A stretch of DNA of 41,765 nt from Melioribacter sp. (lineage in GTDB: Bacteria > Bacteroidota > Ignavibacteria > Ignavibacteriales > Melioribacteraceae). Below, one piece after another: positions 41,041 through 41,765 of this stretch. The translations under genes and the position numbers were made by a program. The notes beneath the pieces are model-generated. The model had not been told where the DNA came from. It made no database searches and was given only the letters and a program-made list of their open reading frames with translations. Position 1 is the stretch's first letter, and each line of letters starts with the position of its first letter. The DNA is taken from contig VEPI01000084.1 of the NCBI GenBank assembly GCA_012026935.1, positions 1 to 41,765 on the forward strand, written 5' to 3'.

Positions 41041-41765
41041 ATGAAAAAATTATTATTCCTTATTTTGATGTTAATTTCACTTTGTACATCGTTTGCCCAA
41101 GAAGGTGAGGATGTAGGCTGGGTCGGAAGATTTGGCGCTGCAGGCGGGTTATCTCCAACTTTTGTTTTTCCAAATGTTGATGCAGTAAATACTCAAATAA
41201 AAATTATGGGTTTAGAAAATCTTTCCAGTAAAGGAATGATTGTTTACGGCGGCGGCGGCTATGCTTACATAATGCTTGTGGATAATTTAAGAATTGGCGG
41301 GATTGGATTAAGCGGAACCCAAACTTCAAGCGGCACTAACAATGGATTTAATAAAGAAGTAAAATATAATTATGGACTTGGTGGAGTAACTGTTGAGTAT
41401 TCTTTACCATTCATAAAAAATATTGCGGTTTCGGTTGGAGCTATTATAGGAGCCGGATCTTCCAGTATAGAGATTTTTCAGAATCAAAATAATTTTTCAT
41501 GGAACGGTATCTGGAATGAAGTTAATAATAAAACTACTCAGAACATTTACAGAAAAATTTCTAATTGTTTCTTAACAATATCTCCCACACTGAATGTTGA
41601 TATTCCGCTAAGCAGATTTATTGCAGTTAGAATCGGCGGTGGTTACATTACAACTTTTGCAAGCAGTTGGGAAGTTGATAATAATCAGGATATAGGAAGT
41701 GTTCCATCTGATTTAAGCAGCAATACATTTTTTATACAAACCGGTATTTACTTTGGATTAATAGC
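41041..41765 (+). CDS. Secreted, probably outer-membrane protein (3' end outside window)
   Basis: The frame is open from ATG 41041 to the window end, 241 codons so far. The signal peptide (KKLLFLILMLISLCTSFAQ) is clear. The mature part is rich in Gly, aromatic residues and short alternating strands (IVYGGGGYAYIML, GIYFGLI at the window end), as in small outer-membrane barrels or PorT-like proteins. No conserved family motif is recognised. There is no Shine-Dalgarno sequence, as is common in this group. It lies about 90 bases after the dcw hairpin and is probably a separate unit. Confidence 0.75.
   Translation, partial: MKKLLFLILMLISLCTSFAQEGEDVGWVGRFGAAGGLSPTFVFPNVDAVNTQIKIMGLENLSSKGMIVYGGGGYAYIMLVDNLRIGGIGLSGTQTSSGTNNGFNKEVKYNYGLGGVTVEYSLPFIKNIAVSVGAIIGAGSSSIEIFQNQNNFSWNGIWNEVNNKTTQNIYRKISNCFLTISPTLNVDIPLSRFIAVRIGGGYITTFASSWEVDNNQDIGSVPSDLSSNTFFIQTGIYFGLI

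Overview
The window comes from an AT-rich bacterium with very short intergenic gaps. I infer a member of the FCB (Bacteroidota/Chlorobi) group, most likely an Ignavibacteria-type lineage. The clues are a DUF4783-type secreted protein, a 31-residue AURKAIP1/COX24-type protein, an AraC regulator with a heavy-metal-like N-terminus next to copA, several genes with little or no Shine-Dalgarno sequence, many outer-membrane-type proteins, and a MurE with the DNPR motif of meso-diaminopimelate ligases. The assignment rests on gene content only, without a phylogeny.

Layout, left to right. (1) 1-1979: tail of an outer-membrane-like protein, a YajQ-family protein, tRNA-Pro(CGG) and an OmpA-like protein. 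(2) 1980-4925: a pyrimidine operon pyrR-pyrB-pyrC, preceded by a PyrR-binding-type RNA hairpin and a terminator whose 3' arm carries the pyrR ribosome binding site. (3) 5069-5947: a lipoprotein with a fibronectin III domain behind a sigma-54-like promoter. (4) 6043-14882: a tightly coupled run of a DUF4783 protein, a 1274-residue NtrY-like membrane histidine kinase, a UvrD/AddA-like helicase with an Fe-S-type nuclease domain, and a lipoprotein N-acetylmuramoyl-L-alanine amidase. (5) 14879-18535: a convergent POT-family peptide transporter, a CBS-less IMPDH/GMP-reductase-family enzyme, and an unrecognised secreted protein followed by an unrecognised membrane protein. (6) 18602-21746, minus strand: a copper module of AraC-type regulator, CopZ-like chaperone and CopA ATPase. 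(7) 21806-22961: two tandem, apparently paralogous single-membrane-span proteins. (8) 23210-24571: an HU-family protein, a zinc-ribbon/TPR membrane protein, a 31-residue ribosome-associated-type protein and tRNA-Thr(CGT).

(9) 24688-40875: a complete division and cell wall (dcw) cluster, mraZ-rsmH-ftsL-ftsI-murE-murF-mraY-murD-ftsW-murG-murC-ftsQ-ftsA-ftsZ. All genes lie on the plus strand, and most neighbours overlap or abut. It makes the UDP-MurNAc-pentapeptide and lipid II precursors and the core of the divisome. murB and ddl, often found between murC and ftsQ, are absent here. The cluster ends with an unannotated 33-residue membrane peptide that has a strong ribosome binding site, followed by a long imperfect hairpin. 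(10) 41041-41765: the start of another secreted, probably outer-membrane, protein that runs off the window.

I see no CRISPR array, prophage, transposon or defence island. The observations most worth checking are the post-ftsZ peptide, the tandem paralogue pair, the pyrR leader, the palindrome inside murF, the helicase with an Fe-S-type nuclease domain and the possible sigma-54 promoter.
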